A stretch of DNA of 64,000 nt from an uncultured Bacteroidales bacterium (GCA_949286415.1 CASEBV010000010.1:1-64000), one strand, 5' to 3'. Counted from the stretch's first letter, positions 17,641-25,128 are shown. The notes: generated by a model not told the origin, from the sequence alone. Program-made: numbers and translations.

Positions 17641-17684
17641 CACTAAAAATCAGAGAGTTGCAGAAATGTGACTCTCTTTTTCTT
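17591..17684 (+). repeat. attL-like segment: tRNA-Phe 3' half plus terminator
   Basis: From GCAAAGGACTGAAAATCC in the anticodon arm through the terminator, this ~94-bp stretch is repeated at 22304-22397 with two substitutions. That is the pattern left by site-specific integration into a tRNA gene. Confidence 0.75.
17652..17681 (+). terminator. Terminator of tRNA-Phe
   Basis: AGAGAGT (17652-17658) pairs with ACTCTCT (17671-17677), followed by TTTT. It begins 11 bases after the tRNA 3' end and is copied with the att segment at 22304. Confidence 0.7.
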
Positions 17685-17727
17685 TATATGGATTTGGGGT
17701 TAAAATGGCTTGAAAATGGGGCTTTGA

Positions 17728-18255
17728 AAGACCTATGAAAAGTTCAAGTTGTTCATTGGCTTCAAGAACATGGTATGTTGTAACATGTGTGTCTCTACTG
17801 ATGGGTACAAGTCAGAGGTAAGGGTAATGAGCATGGCTGAACTATACAGGGCTGCAATAGAACTCTTCAGGAGTTATTCAATAGGCTGTCATCTTGACCA
17901 GATGAAGAGGTTGCAGGACCATTCCATTACAGAGGCCCAGTTTGCCCAGTTCTTGGGAAAGTCAAGGATGTATCAATTCCTACCTAACAAGGAAAAGAAG
18001 ATGCTGCCTGAAATGTTCATGACTGATACCCAGATTAACCTTGTTACAAAGGCTTACTACAATGATGAGGACTTTGGTAGGAGTGCAGATGAAAAGGAAC
18101 TATCTATGTGGAAGATGTACAACCTCTTAACAGGGGCAAACAAATCCTCCTATATTGATAGCTTTCTTGACAGGTCACTTAATGCTGGAGAACTCTCAAC
18201 AGGTATCTGTAAGGCTCTTGAGGGAGATAATGAATACTCCTGGTTTATCAGATAG
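17728..18255 (+). pseudogene. 5'-truncated DUF3871-like gene
   Basis: The frame is open from 17728 (after a stop at 17725) and reads KTYEKFKLFIGFKNMVCCN. It continues with CVSTDGYKSEVRVMS, AQFLGKSRMYQFLP and SSYIDSFLDRSLNAGE, all of which I recognise from the C-terminal half of DUF3871 proteins carried by Bacteroidales mobile elements. About half the protein (the N-terminal part) is missing. A shortened product could be made from TTG at 17749 or ATG at 17770. It lies 90 bases after tRNA-Phe, so the missing half was probably lost at the element boundary. Confidence 0.65.
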
Positions 18256-18525
18256 TCACCCACCCTACCATAAGATACAGCCAATCTGTATCTATCCATT
18301 ATGTTAGGATATTTTCTGATAGGCAGTACACACTAATGTATACATTATAATATTATCTATTAGTGTGTATATGATTCTTCTGTCTCATGGATTCATGTTG
18401 ATGTATTCACTTCTCTATAAAGAATAAAGGAAAGTGAATACATCTTTTTTCCATAGACAGGGCAGTACACTAACAACTTTAACTGACCCTTTAATTGAAT
18501 GCCGAAGAAATAAAATCATCAAGAA
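18256..18525. other. AT-rich spacer with two inverted repeats
   Basis: No gene. A 9-bp inverted repeat CACACTAAT/ATTAGTGTG spans 18329-18367, and a stronger terminator lies at 18400-18450. GCAGTACAC occurs at 18324 and 18472. Confidence 0.4.
18400..18450 (+). terminator. Intrinsic terminator, island family copy 1
   Basis: GATGTATTCACTT (18400-18412) pairs perfectly with AAGTGAATACATC (18432-18444), followed by TTTTTT. A close copy is at 21369-21418, and the right arm alone recurs near 22574, so the hairpin has been duplicated within the island. Confidence 0.7.
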
Positions 18526-18630
18526 ATGGAAATAAAGACAATAGTAGACATTATAGGAGCACTGCTTTCTCCAATAATATGTGCCATTTTCTTTGGAGAC
18601 TGGAGAGATGACAAAGACAAACCCATGTGA
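18526..18630 (+). CDS. 34-aa hydrophobic peptide, possible type I toxin-like
   Basis: A complete small frame (ATG to TGA) encodes a peptide with an acidic/basic N-terminus (MEIKTIVD), a hydrophobic core (IIGALLSPIICAIFFG) and a charged tail (DWRDDKDKPM). It is followed 17 bases later by a perfect 8-bp intrinsic terminator. The layout, one membrane helix then a charged tail with 'SPI' in the core, resembles Fst/Ldr-type toxins of type I systems. No antisense RNA promoter was identified, so this is a suggestion only. Confidence 0.45.
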   Translation: MEIKTIVDIIGALLSPIICAIFFGDWRDDKDKPM

Positions 18631-18647
18631 CTTGTTTTTACTATTGT

Positions 18648-18682
18648 GAGCCTTGGATATTTATGGTATTCAAGGCTCTTTT
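18648..18682 (+). terminator. Terminator after the 34-aa peptide gene
   Basis: GAGCCTTG (18648-18655) pairs with CAAGGCTC (18671-18678) and TTTT follows directly. Confidence 0.7.
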
Positions 18683-19112
18683 GATAATTAATCAGGACAA
18701 ACTATAGATAAAGATTGTCCAATAGAAAATTTAAGCCGAACTTTGACATTCAATACCTCTTGAGTGTTGTTCATTTGTTGGAAACATTTTATATCTTTGT
18801 GATGCTGAGCAGTCAGCATACATACTGATGAAAGTGTTTTCATAAGTCCTTTATAGAAAATGTGGTAGTTTTCAAGGAAGAAAGGACAAAGTGGACAGCA
18901 CTCATTCTTGTTTGGACAAGGCAAGGTGTACCATATTAGGTATGCCTGTATGTCATATCTATACAAGTGTGGGGTATTGGATGTCATTTGTCTTCTTCCG
19001 GGTTTTACCACAACCTCCTTAGAGACGGATGAAATCAGCTCCACACTTTCTTTTTATAATCACCAGAGGTCAGGGGTTGGGCTGGATTAGCATACAATGC
19101 TACACTATTTAT
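18683..19112. other. Non-coding AT-rich leader region with plus-strand promoter
   Basis: No convincing gene. A -7 box TATCTTTG lies at 18792-18799, followed by a small inverted repeat (ATGCTGA/TCAGCAT, about 18802-18819), so this may be the long leader of the WG-repeat gene or an RNA gene. A minus-strand frame (18688-19044) is open but lies over this promoter and has no recognisable family. Confidence 0.35.
18792..18799 (+). promoter_or_regulatory. -7 box in front of the WG-repeat gene region
   Basis: TATCTTTG matches TAnnTTTG. The next gene start on this strand is at 19113. Confidence 0.4.
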
Positions 19113-19250
19113 ATGGCACAAGATAATAAAACTAATAGTTTTCCTAAAGAAGGAGGATTTCTCAGTAAGTTAAAGGCTTATGCAGAAGCCCATCCTTGGA
19201 AACTTGTCACAGGCTCAGTAAAAAAAAATTTCCTCAAAAGACCTCAATAA
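19113..19250 (+). pseudogene. Frameshifted N-terminus of the WG-repeat gene
   Basis: This frame encodes MAQDNKTNSFPKEGGFLSK and ends ...TGSVKKNFLKRPQ after a run of nine A residues (19220-19228). Removing one A would give ...GSVKKISSKDLNKVKMIGVN and read straight into the next gene, so these two frames are most likely one gene broken, or regulated by slippage, at the A tract. Confidence 0.55.
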
Positions 19251-19257
19251 GGTAAAA

Positions 19258-20208
19258 ATGATAGGTGTTAACTACTCAAAGAAATATGAACATCTATATG
19301 CTGTTGTTTACCTTGATGATGGATATGTAAGTTGGCAACTTGATAAAAATTTTAAGGGAGAAGAAGGTGATGAGATAGACCCATCCACTTTTATGATATA
19401 TAAACTCACTAATGGCTATAGTACAATTGAAAGGTGTATTGGAAAGCCATTGACACCACTAATGAAAAATATTAATCTATTCAAGGACAAGTCAATTGGC
19501 ATCTATATTAATGAGGACACATTGCAAATTCCGGAGTTGGAGTTAATACCTATCATCAGAGGACATAAGATAGGCTTTATGGATTCCAAGGCAAGAATTG
19601 CCATTGAGCCTGTTTATGATAATTTCAAAGGGAGGTTTTTGGATAGGTATGATTACATCTGTGTCAAAAAAGATAACAAGTGGGGTGTGGTCAATTCAGA
19701 AGGTAAAATATGCCTGAAGATAAAGTATGACTATATACTTCAAGGTGTAGTCAATTATGAATTAGAGCCTTGGGAAAGAGATTATCTGTTTACTGTATGC
19801 AAAGAAAAACAGTATGCTGTTTTTGACAATGATACAGAGTTTGGAGAAGAAAACACCTTGGTTGATTTTGGAACATATGATTGGATAAGTGGTTTTGATT
19901 CAAGACTTGCAATAGTCAGGAAAGAGAATAAATATGGAATGATTGACTATTCAGGTACTCTTGTCCTGCCTGTAGAATACAATAGTATAGAGGAGTTCTA
20001 CAATAAAGGAAAAACATCTACAAAGGTTTATAAGGTAGGCAAGGTGGAGGAAATCAAGTTTTCTGACCTTGTGTATCAAGGAGGAAGTGATGATAACTCT
20101 TATAATGGAGATTATGACTATAGTCCTTCTTCTGCCTATGATAATCCATATTACAATGATTCTTTGGATTTTGACCAACAGAGTGAAGATTTTTGGGAAT
20201 CATTATAA
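19258..20208 (+). CDS. WG-repeat-containing protein
   Basis: The 316-residue frame contains several WG-repeat units, in which a 'KDNKWGVVNSEGK' type motif recurs: HKIGFMDSKARIAIEPVYDNF, NKWGVVNSEGKICLKIKYDYI and NKYGMIDYSGTLVLPVEYNSI. WG repeats form beta-propeller-like folds with unclear functions and are frequent in Bacteroidetes. The C-terminal tail is Asp/Tyr/Ser-rich and low in complexity. The natural start is probably at 19113, upstream of an A(9) frameshift. It heads a row of small membrane-protein genes in the AT-rich island. Confidence 0.75.
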   Translation: MIGVNYSKKYEHLYAVVYLDDGYVSWQLDKNFKGEEGDEIDPSTFMIYKLTNGYSTIERCIGKPLTPLMKNINLFKDKSIGIYINEDTLQIPELELIPIIRGHKIGFMDSKARIAIEPVYDNFKGRFLDRYDYICVKKDNKWGVVNSEGKICLKIKYDYILQGVVNYELEPWERDYLFTVCKEKQYAVFDNDTEFGEENTLVDFGTYDWISGFDSRLAIVRKENKYGMIDYSGTLVLPVEYNSIEEFYNKGKTSTKVYKVGKVEEIKFSDLVYQGGSDDNSYNGDYDYSPSSAYDNPYYNDSLDFDQQSEDFWESL

Positions 20209-20219
20209 AACAGAAAATT

Positions 20220-20834
20220 ATGAAACAGAATATCATTCCAATAATATTTATATGTGTTTCTACAGTGTTGATTGCATTAATTGTTGGCATTGCAAAAGAT
20301 AGGCAGGAAAAGCAAGAACATGATTTGCCTAAGGCACAAAGTGAAATCATTTATAAAGAGGGATATACAGAGCAAGTGCATTGTACAGGTAATACTAAAA
20401 AAGATACTGCATTTGTTATATCTTCATTTTTGAAGACTGGGATTACCTATATTGACAAAGAGAATATTAAACTGATAGACTCTAATTATTATCCACCACA
20501 AGAAAAGAATTTGAGTAGTCTGACGGTTACTCTAAAAGGTAATAAGGCTATAGTTGGAACAGATTGCCATATAACACATACTGTACAGTCAGAAGAATAT
20601 TGGGAATTTGAATCTGACTTTTTTACAAACAAGATTGCTGTACTAAAAACAGATAGAGGTGAAATTAGAATAGCAGAGGTGAGTTCTACTAAAATTCCAT
20701 TTGGAGTTCCATGTGCCATTGAGGTAAGATATGGCAATTATTGGGCAATATCAAGCAACTCTGTAGTTTATTGTAGGCTGCAAGGAGAGGTTGTTGATGA
20801 TAAATGGTATCCAAAACCGAATTATTTCAGATGA
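20220..20834 (+). CDS. Hypothetical single-span membrane protein
   Basis: The start at 20220 gives 204 residues; an upstream ATG at 20193 would overlap the previous gene. Residues ~3-24 form a membrane segment (IIPIIFICVSTVLIALIVGI), followed by a lysine-rich stretch and an extracytoplasmic domain rich in beta strands (LSSLTVTLKGNKAIVGTD). No family is recognised. It follows the WG gene by 11 bases, and its stop overlaps the start of the next small gene. Confidence 0.65.
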   Translation: MKQNIIPIIFICVSTVLIALIVGIAKDRQEKQEHDLPKAQSEIIYKEGYTEQVHCTGNTKKDTAFVISSFLKTGITYIDKENIKLIDSNYYPPQEKNLSSLTVTLKGNKAIVGTDCHITHTVQSEEYWEFESDFFTNKIAVLKTDRGEIRIAEVSSTKIPFGVPCAIEVRYGNYWAISSNSVVYCRLQGEVVDDKWYPKPNYFR

Positions 20835-20980
20835 AAAGAAATTTATTCATAGCAATATCCTTAAGTATAATGATACTTCTCCTGTTCCTCATCATAGGTC
20901 ACTCAACTCCCAAAGACCTTGATGAGATAGCAGATGACAACACACTTATTAAATACAAATCAAAACTTTCAGTATGGTAA
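20831..20980 (+). CDS. 49-aa membrane peptide
   Basis: A small complete frame starts on the ATGA overlap with the preceding gene. It encodes MKRNLFIAISLSIMILLLF, a single hydrophobic helix, then a polar tail ending SKLSVW. Its last codons overlap the start of the following membrane protein gene (ATGGTAA), so three genes are chained by overlaps. No family is recognised. Confidence 0.55.
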   Translation: MKRNLFIAISLSIMILLLFLIIGHSTPKDLDEIADDNTLIKYKSKLSVW

Positions 20981-21336
20981 TACTTCTTATACTGCTACTT
21001 ACAATTATTGCAGGATATATTGCACTGCATATACTTGCTGTCTATAAAGAAAAAATAGCCACAGTCCTATTTTACTGGTATATGTTAATTGTCGCACTTG
21101 CTGCATTAATTATTCCTGGCCTTATAGGTTTTATAGATGAGGGGCGTCGCATCATGGGAGTTGTGATAATCATTGCCTGGGTACTTGCCCCTGCAATTAT
21201 TCCTGTAATATTGCACATTTTTCCCAAGTGCAAGAAATGGCTTAAATGGATTTTGTATATATTTCAGTTAATTATTGTTTGTATCTGTTGGATATTTCCA
21301 TTAGTAGCCTTGTTTACACCAAACTATGAACCTTGA
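20974..21336 (+). CDS. Hypothetical polytopic membrane protein
   Basis: The 120-residue product has four hydrophobic segments (starting at about residues 1, 28, 57 and 90) separated by short charged loops, so it is an integral membrane protein. It starts inside the end of the 49-aa gene and is the last gene before a terminator at 21369. No family is recognised. Confidence 0.65.
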   Translation: MVILLILLLTIIAGYIALHILAVYKEKIATVLFYWYMLIVALAALIIPGLIGFIDEGRRIMGVVIIIAWVLAPAIIPVILHIFPKCKKWLKWILYIFQLIIVCICWIFPLVALFTPNYEP

Positions 21337-21368
21337 GGGGAATCTTGAATGGATGAATTGAGGGAACA

Positions 21369-21418
21369 GATGTATTCACTTTGAATTGATTTATACAGGA
21401 GAAGTGGATACATCTTTT
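21369..21418 (+). terminator. Intrinsic terminator, island family copy 2
   Basis: GATGTATTCACTT (21369-21381) pairs with AAGTGGATACATC (21402-21414) with one G-T pair, followed by TTTT. The arms match the terminator at 18400. Confidence 0.7.
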
Positions 21419-21470
21419 CATTTCAAAGTCTTCAAGGATATGTCTTATTGAATGAAGATTGAGTAAAAAT

Positions 21471-21497
21471 AGTTATATTAGCAACATAAATGCTTTG
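21471..21497 (+). repeat. 27-bp leader repeat before first MNT gene
   Basis: AGTTATATTAGCAACATAAA and the following TGCTTTG are identical to 22625-22651, in both cases ending 4-5 bases before a nucleotidyltransferase start codon. It probably contains the promoter (TTATATTAGC resembles a degenerate -7 region). Confidence 0.7.
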
Positions 21498-21501
21498 AAC
21501 T

Positions 21502-21792
21502 ATGCAGACAGAGGAAATACTTGACAAACTGAGGGAATACAAGGCTGAAAAGGCTGATGTATATGGCATTGAGACACTTGGACTGTTTGGAAGTTATGCC
21601 AGAGGAGAACAGGTGTCTGACAGTGACATTGATGTCTGCATAAAGATGAAACATCCTGATTTCTTTAGAATGATGGAAATACAGGAAGATTTGGAGGAAA
21701 TTTTCAATTGCAAGGTTGATTTGGTTTCACTTGGAGCCATGTTCAGGCCAGTGTTTAAGAAAAACTTGGAAAGAGATGCAGTATATGTCTAA
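21502..21792 (+). CDS. MntA-type minimal nucleotidyltransferase antitoxin
   Basis: The 96-residue protein has the GSX10DXD signature: GSYARGEQVSDSDID places G30-S31 and the catalytic D42 and D44, and a third acidic residue appears in CKVDLVS near residue 73. MntA antitoxins transfer AMP onto a tyrosine of the partner HepT RNase and so block it. The downstream HEPN gene overlaps this one by 8 bases, matching the known mntA-hepT pairing. Flanking sequences are duplicated around the second pair at 22657. Confidence 0.85.
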   Translation: MQTEEILDKLREYKAEKADVYGIETLGLFGSYARGEQVSDSDIDVCIKMKHPDFFRMMEIQEDLEEIFNCKVDLVSLGAMFRPVFKKNLERDAVYV

Positions 21793-22195
21793 AGATGTGT
21801 TGCTGGAGATGCTTGGTTTTATCAGGCATCAGGCAGAATTTATCATTGAGACCACTTCAGAAGTCAAGGAGGTCAATGAACTGCTGGTCACCATGACTGG
21901 AATGGTGCTGTACAATTCTACTTGCATGTGCCTTCAGACAATTGGTGAAACTGTCAAGAAGATAGATGATTTGACTGATAAGGGGTTCTTTTCAGTTTAT
22001 TATCCTCAGATACCTTGGAGAGCCATTATAGGTATGAGGAATATAATATCCCATGAGTATTCAGCCACAGACCCTGAAAAGGTATTCAATACAGCAAAAG
22101 TGAATGTGCCTGAACTGCTCCCGGTCATTGAGACTATAATCAGTGATGTTGAGGTAGGAAAGCATGATGACTTTCTTGAAAGTCTGAAGAAATAG
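21785..22195 (+). CDS. HepT-like HEPN toxin
   Basis: From ATG 21785 the protein has 136 residues. The RX4HXY motif is RNIISHEY (R85, H90, Y92), the RNase active site and AMPylation-target tyrosine of HepT proteins. The remaining sequence is all-helical, as expected for the HEPN fold. An in-frame upstream ATG at 21716 would overlap the antitoxin gene extensively and is unlikely. The gene ends 8 bases before a 116-bp tail that is repeated after the second HEPN gene. Confidence 0.85.
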   Translation: MSKDVLLEMLGFIRHQAEFIIETTSEVKEVNELLVTMTGMVLYNSTCMCLQTIGETVKKIDDLTDKGFFSVYYPQIPWRAIIGMRNIISHEYSATDPEKVFNTAKVNVPELLPVIETIISDVEVGKHDDFLESLKK

Positions 22196-22203
22196 AGATA
22201 TAA

Positions 22204-22319
22204 GTTTAACCAAGAAAACACTCTCTGTTTTCCAAAAAGTTTTGACCAGTTCATGGCTTTGCCTGCATAAAGTAGTGAAACTTAAACCAATACTGCTTTA
22301 TCTGCAAAGGACTGAAAAT
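22204..22319 (+). repeat. 116-bp tail repeat, copy 1, joining att segment
   Basis: Starting GTTTAACCAAGAAAAC and running through CTCTGTTTTCCAAAAAG, it ends in the tRNA-derived GCAAAGGACTGAAAAT. The copy at 23401-23516 is about 90% identical. Each begins within 10 bases of a HEPN stop codon. Confidence 0.75.
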
Positions 22320-22397
22320 CCTTGTGTCCCTGGTTTGATTCCCGGTGACACCACACTGAAAATCAGAGAGTTGCAGAAATGTGACTCTCTTTTTTTA
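22304..22397 (+). repeat. attR-like segment: displaced tRNA-Phe 3' half
   Basis: This is a copy of 17591-17684 with a mutated T loop (TTTGA instead of TTCGA) and no 5' half, so it is not a tRNA gene. It carries the terminator hairpin too. It marks the distal end of the first integrated unit; GC-rich backbone-like sequence follows. Confidence 0.75.
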
Positions 22398-22437
22398 TGC
22401 CGTTTTGGTCCCCGTTTCAAGGCATCAACGGAAAATC

Positions 22438-22483
22438 GCATCAACGGAAAATCCATGTTTATTTCGTAACCGCGCCCGGTGGA
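22438..22483. repeat. 46-bp backbone repeat, copy 1
   Basis: The segment from GCATCAACGGAAAATCCATG through CGTAACCGCGCCCGGTGGA is repeated at 23520-23565 with two mismatches. The pair brackets the second MNT/HEPN unit and could be a duplicated integration junction. Confidence 0.6.
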
Positions 22484-22624
22484 CCCCAAAAATGCCTTCC
22501 AACGCGCGCTTCAGAATGACCGTGTCGACAAGACTCTTCCAGTGTTTACAGAAAGAGTGAAATAATGGAGATGTGAATACATTTTTTATATGAGCATAAG
22601 ATTAATGTGGTTTTGAATAAAAAG

Positions 22625-22651
22625 AGTTATATTAGCAACATAAATGCTTTG
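22625..22651 (+). repeat. 27-bp leader repeat before second MNT gene
   Basis: Identical to 21471-21497. It ends 5 bases before the ATG at 22657. Confidence 0.7.
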
Positions 22652-22656
22652 TGATA

Positions 22657-22971
22657 ATGAGAAGAGAGCATATAGTAAATCAGATAAGGGAGATAGTTCA
22701 CAGGGTTGCTCCTACAGCCCAGACTATCCTCTATGGGTCAGAGGCAAGGGGTGATGCAAGGGAGGACAGTGATATTGATTTGCTGGTTCTTCTTGATAAT
22801 GACAAGCCTACCTATGATGAAGAAAATGAGGTCAGATGGCCTTTGTATGAGCTGGAAATCAAGACGGGTATATCTATCAATCCTTACATAATTTCCAGAA
22901 AATCATGGGAAAACAGACCATTCAAAACTTCATTTTATGTGAACGTAGTAAATGAGGGGGTTGTATTATGA
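22657..22971 (+). CDS. Nucleotidyltransferase-domain protein (MNT), second pair
   Basis: The ATG at 22657 gives 104 residues; a GTG at 22651 lies inside the shared leader repeat and is less likely. GSEARGDAREDSDID fits GSX10DXD exactly (G27, S28, D39, D41). The protein is related in fold to the first MNT but clearly different in sequence. It overlaps the HEPN gene by 4 bases (ATGA). It is probably the antitoxin, or a modifying partner, of the adjacent HEPN protein. Confidence 0.83.
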   Translation: MRREHIVNQIREIVHRVAPTAQTILYGSEARGDAREDSDIDLLVLLDNDKPTYDEENEVRWPLYELEIKTGISINPYIISRKSWENRPFKTSFYVNVVNEGVVL

Positions 22972-23399
22972 AAGAAAGTCTTGACCAAGAGAGCAGGGAT
23001 TCGTTGATTGCCTACAGGATAGAAAGAGCTTATGGCAGCCTTAAGGAAGCAGAACTTATGGCACAAGGAGAATTCTATAATGCATCTATAAACAGGTTGT
23101 ATTATGCTTGTTATTATATGGCAATAGCCTTGCTTTTGAAAAATAATATTTCTGCCCAAACACATAGCGGGGTAAAGACATTGCTTGGAATGCATTTTAC
23201 TTCAAAGGGTAAACTTTCAATATCAGCAAGCAAAATATTTGCAACACTTTTTGAGAAAAGACATAGCAGTGACTATGATGCCTTTGTATATTGTGACCAG
23301 GAAATGTTTGATGAACTTTACCCAAAGGCAGAGGCATTCATAGAGGAGGTGAAAGAATTGATTGAAAGTAGCAGTAGTACTACTGAAAAGGATATATAA
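22968..23399 (+). CDS. HEPN-domain protein, second pair
   Basis: The 143-residue helical protein has NRLYYACYYMAIALLL at about residues 43-58 and EKRHSSDYDAFV near residue 97, matching the HEPN family of the HI0074 type rather than HepT; no RX4HXY motif is present. These proteins pair with minimal nucleotidyltransferases in toxin-antitoxin or stress modules. It ends 1 base before the 116-bp tail repeat. The tail and leader match those of the first pair, but the genes themselves do not. Confidence 0.8.
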   Translation: MKESLDQESRDSLIAYRIERAYGSLKEAELMAQGEFYNASINRLYYACYYMAIALLLKNNISAQTHSGVKTLLGMHFTSKGKLSISASKIFATLFEKRHSSDYDAFVYCDQEMFDELYPKAEAFIEEVKELIESSSSTTEKDI

Positions 23400-23400
23400 T

Positions 23401-23516
23401 GTTTAACTAAGTGGATACTCTCTGTTTTCCAAAAAGTTTTGACCAGTTCATGGCTTTGCCTGCATAAAGTAGTGAAACTTAGATATATACTACTTTATCA
23501 GCAAAGGACTGAAAAT
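23401..23516 (+). repeat. 116-bp tail repeat, copy 2, with att core remnant
   Basis: GTTTAACTAAGTGG through CTCTGTTTTCCAAAAAG and onward matches 22204-22319. It ends in the 16-bp core GCAAAGGACTGAAAAT (23501-23516), after which tRNA similarity stops. Confidence 0.72.
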
Positions 23517-23519
23517 TCT

Positions 23520-23690
23520 GCATAAACGGAAAATCCATGTTGATTTCGTAACCGCGCCCGGTGGATATGTAAAATAGCGTCCGATGGCCGCGATTTTCCC
23601 GCAAAAGTGTGGCCGATGGCATTTTCAAAATGCCGACGGGCGCGAAAAACCTGCAAAACCGCTGCCGATTGACCGCAAAATGTATATCTG
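23520..23690. repeat. 46-bp backbone repeat copy 2 and dispersed palindromic repeat copy 2
   Basis: The first 46 bases match 22438-22483. From 23592 the block repeats GATTTTCCCGCAAAAGTGTG and ATTTTCAAAATGCCGACGG of the block at 17171. No gene is present before the PFL gene's stop at 23715. Confidence 0.6.
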
Positions 23691-23714
23691 CAGAAAACAG
23701 TGATGCCTTGCCTG

Positions 23715-25094
23715 TCAGTTCTTGAAACTGTGTATCGGCGCCGGTATCCTGCCTTCTCTGGAGATGAAGTCTTCGCAGCCGAAGCGGTTCACGGGCATGA
23801 CCGGGGCGTGGCCGAGCAGTCCGCCGAACTCTACCTTGTCGCCGACAGTCTTTCCGATGACCGGGATTATGCGGACGGCGGTGGTCTTATGGTTCACCAT
23901 GCCGATGGCGGCCTCGTCGGCTATGATACCGGATATTGTCGTGGCAGGGGTGTCCCCGGGTACGGCAATCATGTCCAGTCCCACGGAGCAGACGCAGGTC
24001 ATTGCCTCCAGCTTTTCTATTGTCAGTGCTCCGCATTCTGCGGCGTCAATCATTCCCTGGTCCTCGCTCACGGGGATGAACGCCCCGCTGAGTCCTCCCA
24101 CATAAGAGGATGCCATCACGCCGCCTTTCTTCACCTGGTCATTGAGAAGGGCGAGGGCTGCGGTGGTCCCCGGTGCTCCGGCCTTTTCTATGCCGATTTC
24201 ATGGAGAATGTCGGCCACACTGTCTCCTATGGCGGGGGTAGGGGCGAGCGACAGGTCTATTATTCCGAACGGGATTCCGAGCCGGCGGGATGCCTCCTGG
24301 GCAACCAGCTGTCCGACGCGTGTGATTTTGAATGTCGTCTTCTTGATGGTCTCGCAGAGCACTTCAAACGATGCGCCGCGTACGCTTTCCAGGGCGGATT
24401 TCACCACGCCGGGGCCGCTGACACCGACATTGATGACAGCATCGGCCTCGGTCACCCCATGGAAAGCACCGGCCATGAACGGATTGTCGTCAGGGGCGTT
24501 GCAGAGCACCACGAGCTTGGCGCATCCGAGGGAATCATTGTCCCGCGTCGCTTCCGCCGTCTGCCTGATGATGTCGCCCATCAGCCTCACGGCATCCATG
24601 TTGATGCCGGTCCTGGTGCTTCCGACATTGACGGAGCTGCATATCCTGCCGGTGCGGGCGAGGGCTTCCGGAATAGACATTATGAGCATCCTGTCGCTTG
24701 CAGTCATGCCTTTGGACACTATCGCCGAATATCCTCCGAGGAAATTGACGCCGACATCCTCAGCCGCCTTGTCGAGGGTGAGGGCAATCTTCACATAATC
24801 GTCCGGTGTCCTGCATGCCGCTGACCCGATTATTGAGGCAGGAGTAATTGATATCCTCTTGTTGACTATCGGGATTCCGTATTCCATGGCAATGTTGTCG
24901 GCGGTCCGGGCGAGATTTCCGGCTGTCCTGACGATTTTCTCCCGGATTTTCCGGCAGAGCGTCGCGATGTCGTCTGAAGTGCAGTCCAGAAGACTTATTC
25001 CGAGTGTAATTGTCCTGACATCGAGATTCTCCTTTTCAATCATCCTGTTGGTCTCGATGACTTCGCTGATGTTTATCATTGTATAGTCGGTCAA
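23715..25094 (-). CDS. PFL/UPF0210 (DUF711) family protein
   Basis: The 459-residue protein matches the UPF0210/PFL family throughout, with landmarks [78 protein letters not shown] and [15 protein letters not shown]. The family resembles glycyl-radical-enzyme folds but its activity is unknown. It is nearly always found next to a single ACT-domain protein, as here (stop to start gap about 34 bases), so the pair probably works together and may respond to an amino acid. Confidence 0.93.
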   Translation of the reverse strand: MTDYTMINISEVIETNRMIEKENLDVRTITLGISLLDCTSDDIATLCRKIREKIVRTAGNLARTADNIAMEYGIPIVNKRISITPASIIGSAACRTPDDYVKIALTLDKAAEDVGVNFLGGYSAIVSKGMTASDRMLIMSIPEALARTGRICSSVNVGSTRTGINMDAVRLMGDIIRQTAEATRDNDSLGCAKLVVLCNAPDDNPFMAGAFHGVTEADAVINVGVSGPGVVKSALESVRGASFEVLCETIKKTTFKITRVGQLVAQEASRRLGIPFGIIDLSLAPTPAIGDSVADILHEIGIEKAGAPGTTAALALLNDQVKKGGVMASSYVGGLSGAFIPVSEDQGMIDAAECGALTIEKLEAMTCVCSVGLDMIAVPGDTPATTISGIIADEAAIGMVNHKTTAVRIIPVIGKTVGDKVEFGGLLGHAPVMPVNRFGCEDFISREGRIPAPIHSFKN

Positions 25095-25128
25095 AGTATA
25101 GTCGTATAGTCGGTCAAAGTGCAGTCAG

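Noticed and set aside
18688..19044. Open frame on the minus strand, 118 codons
   Set aside because: It overlaps a plus-strand TAnnTTTG promoter and small inverted repeats, has no recognisable family and no ribosome-binding site, so it is probably chance.
22304..22356. Second tRNA-Phe
   Set aside because: It contains only the 3' half, with a mutated T loop and no acceptor 5' strand or D arm, so it is an att copy and not a gene.
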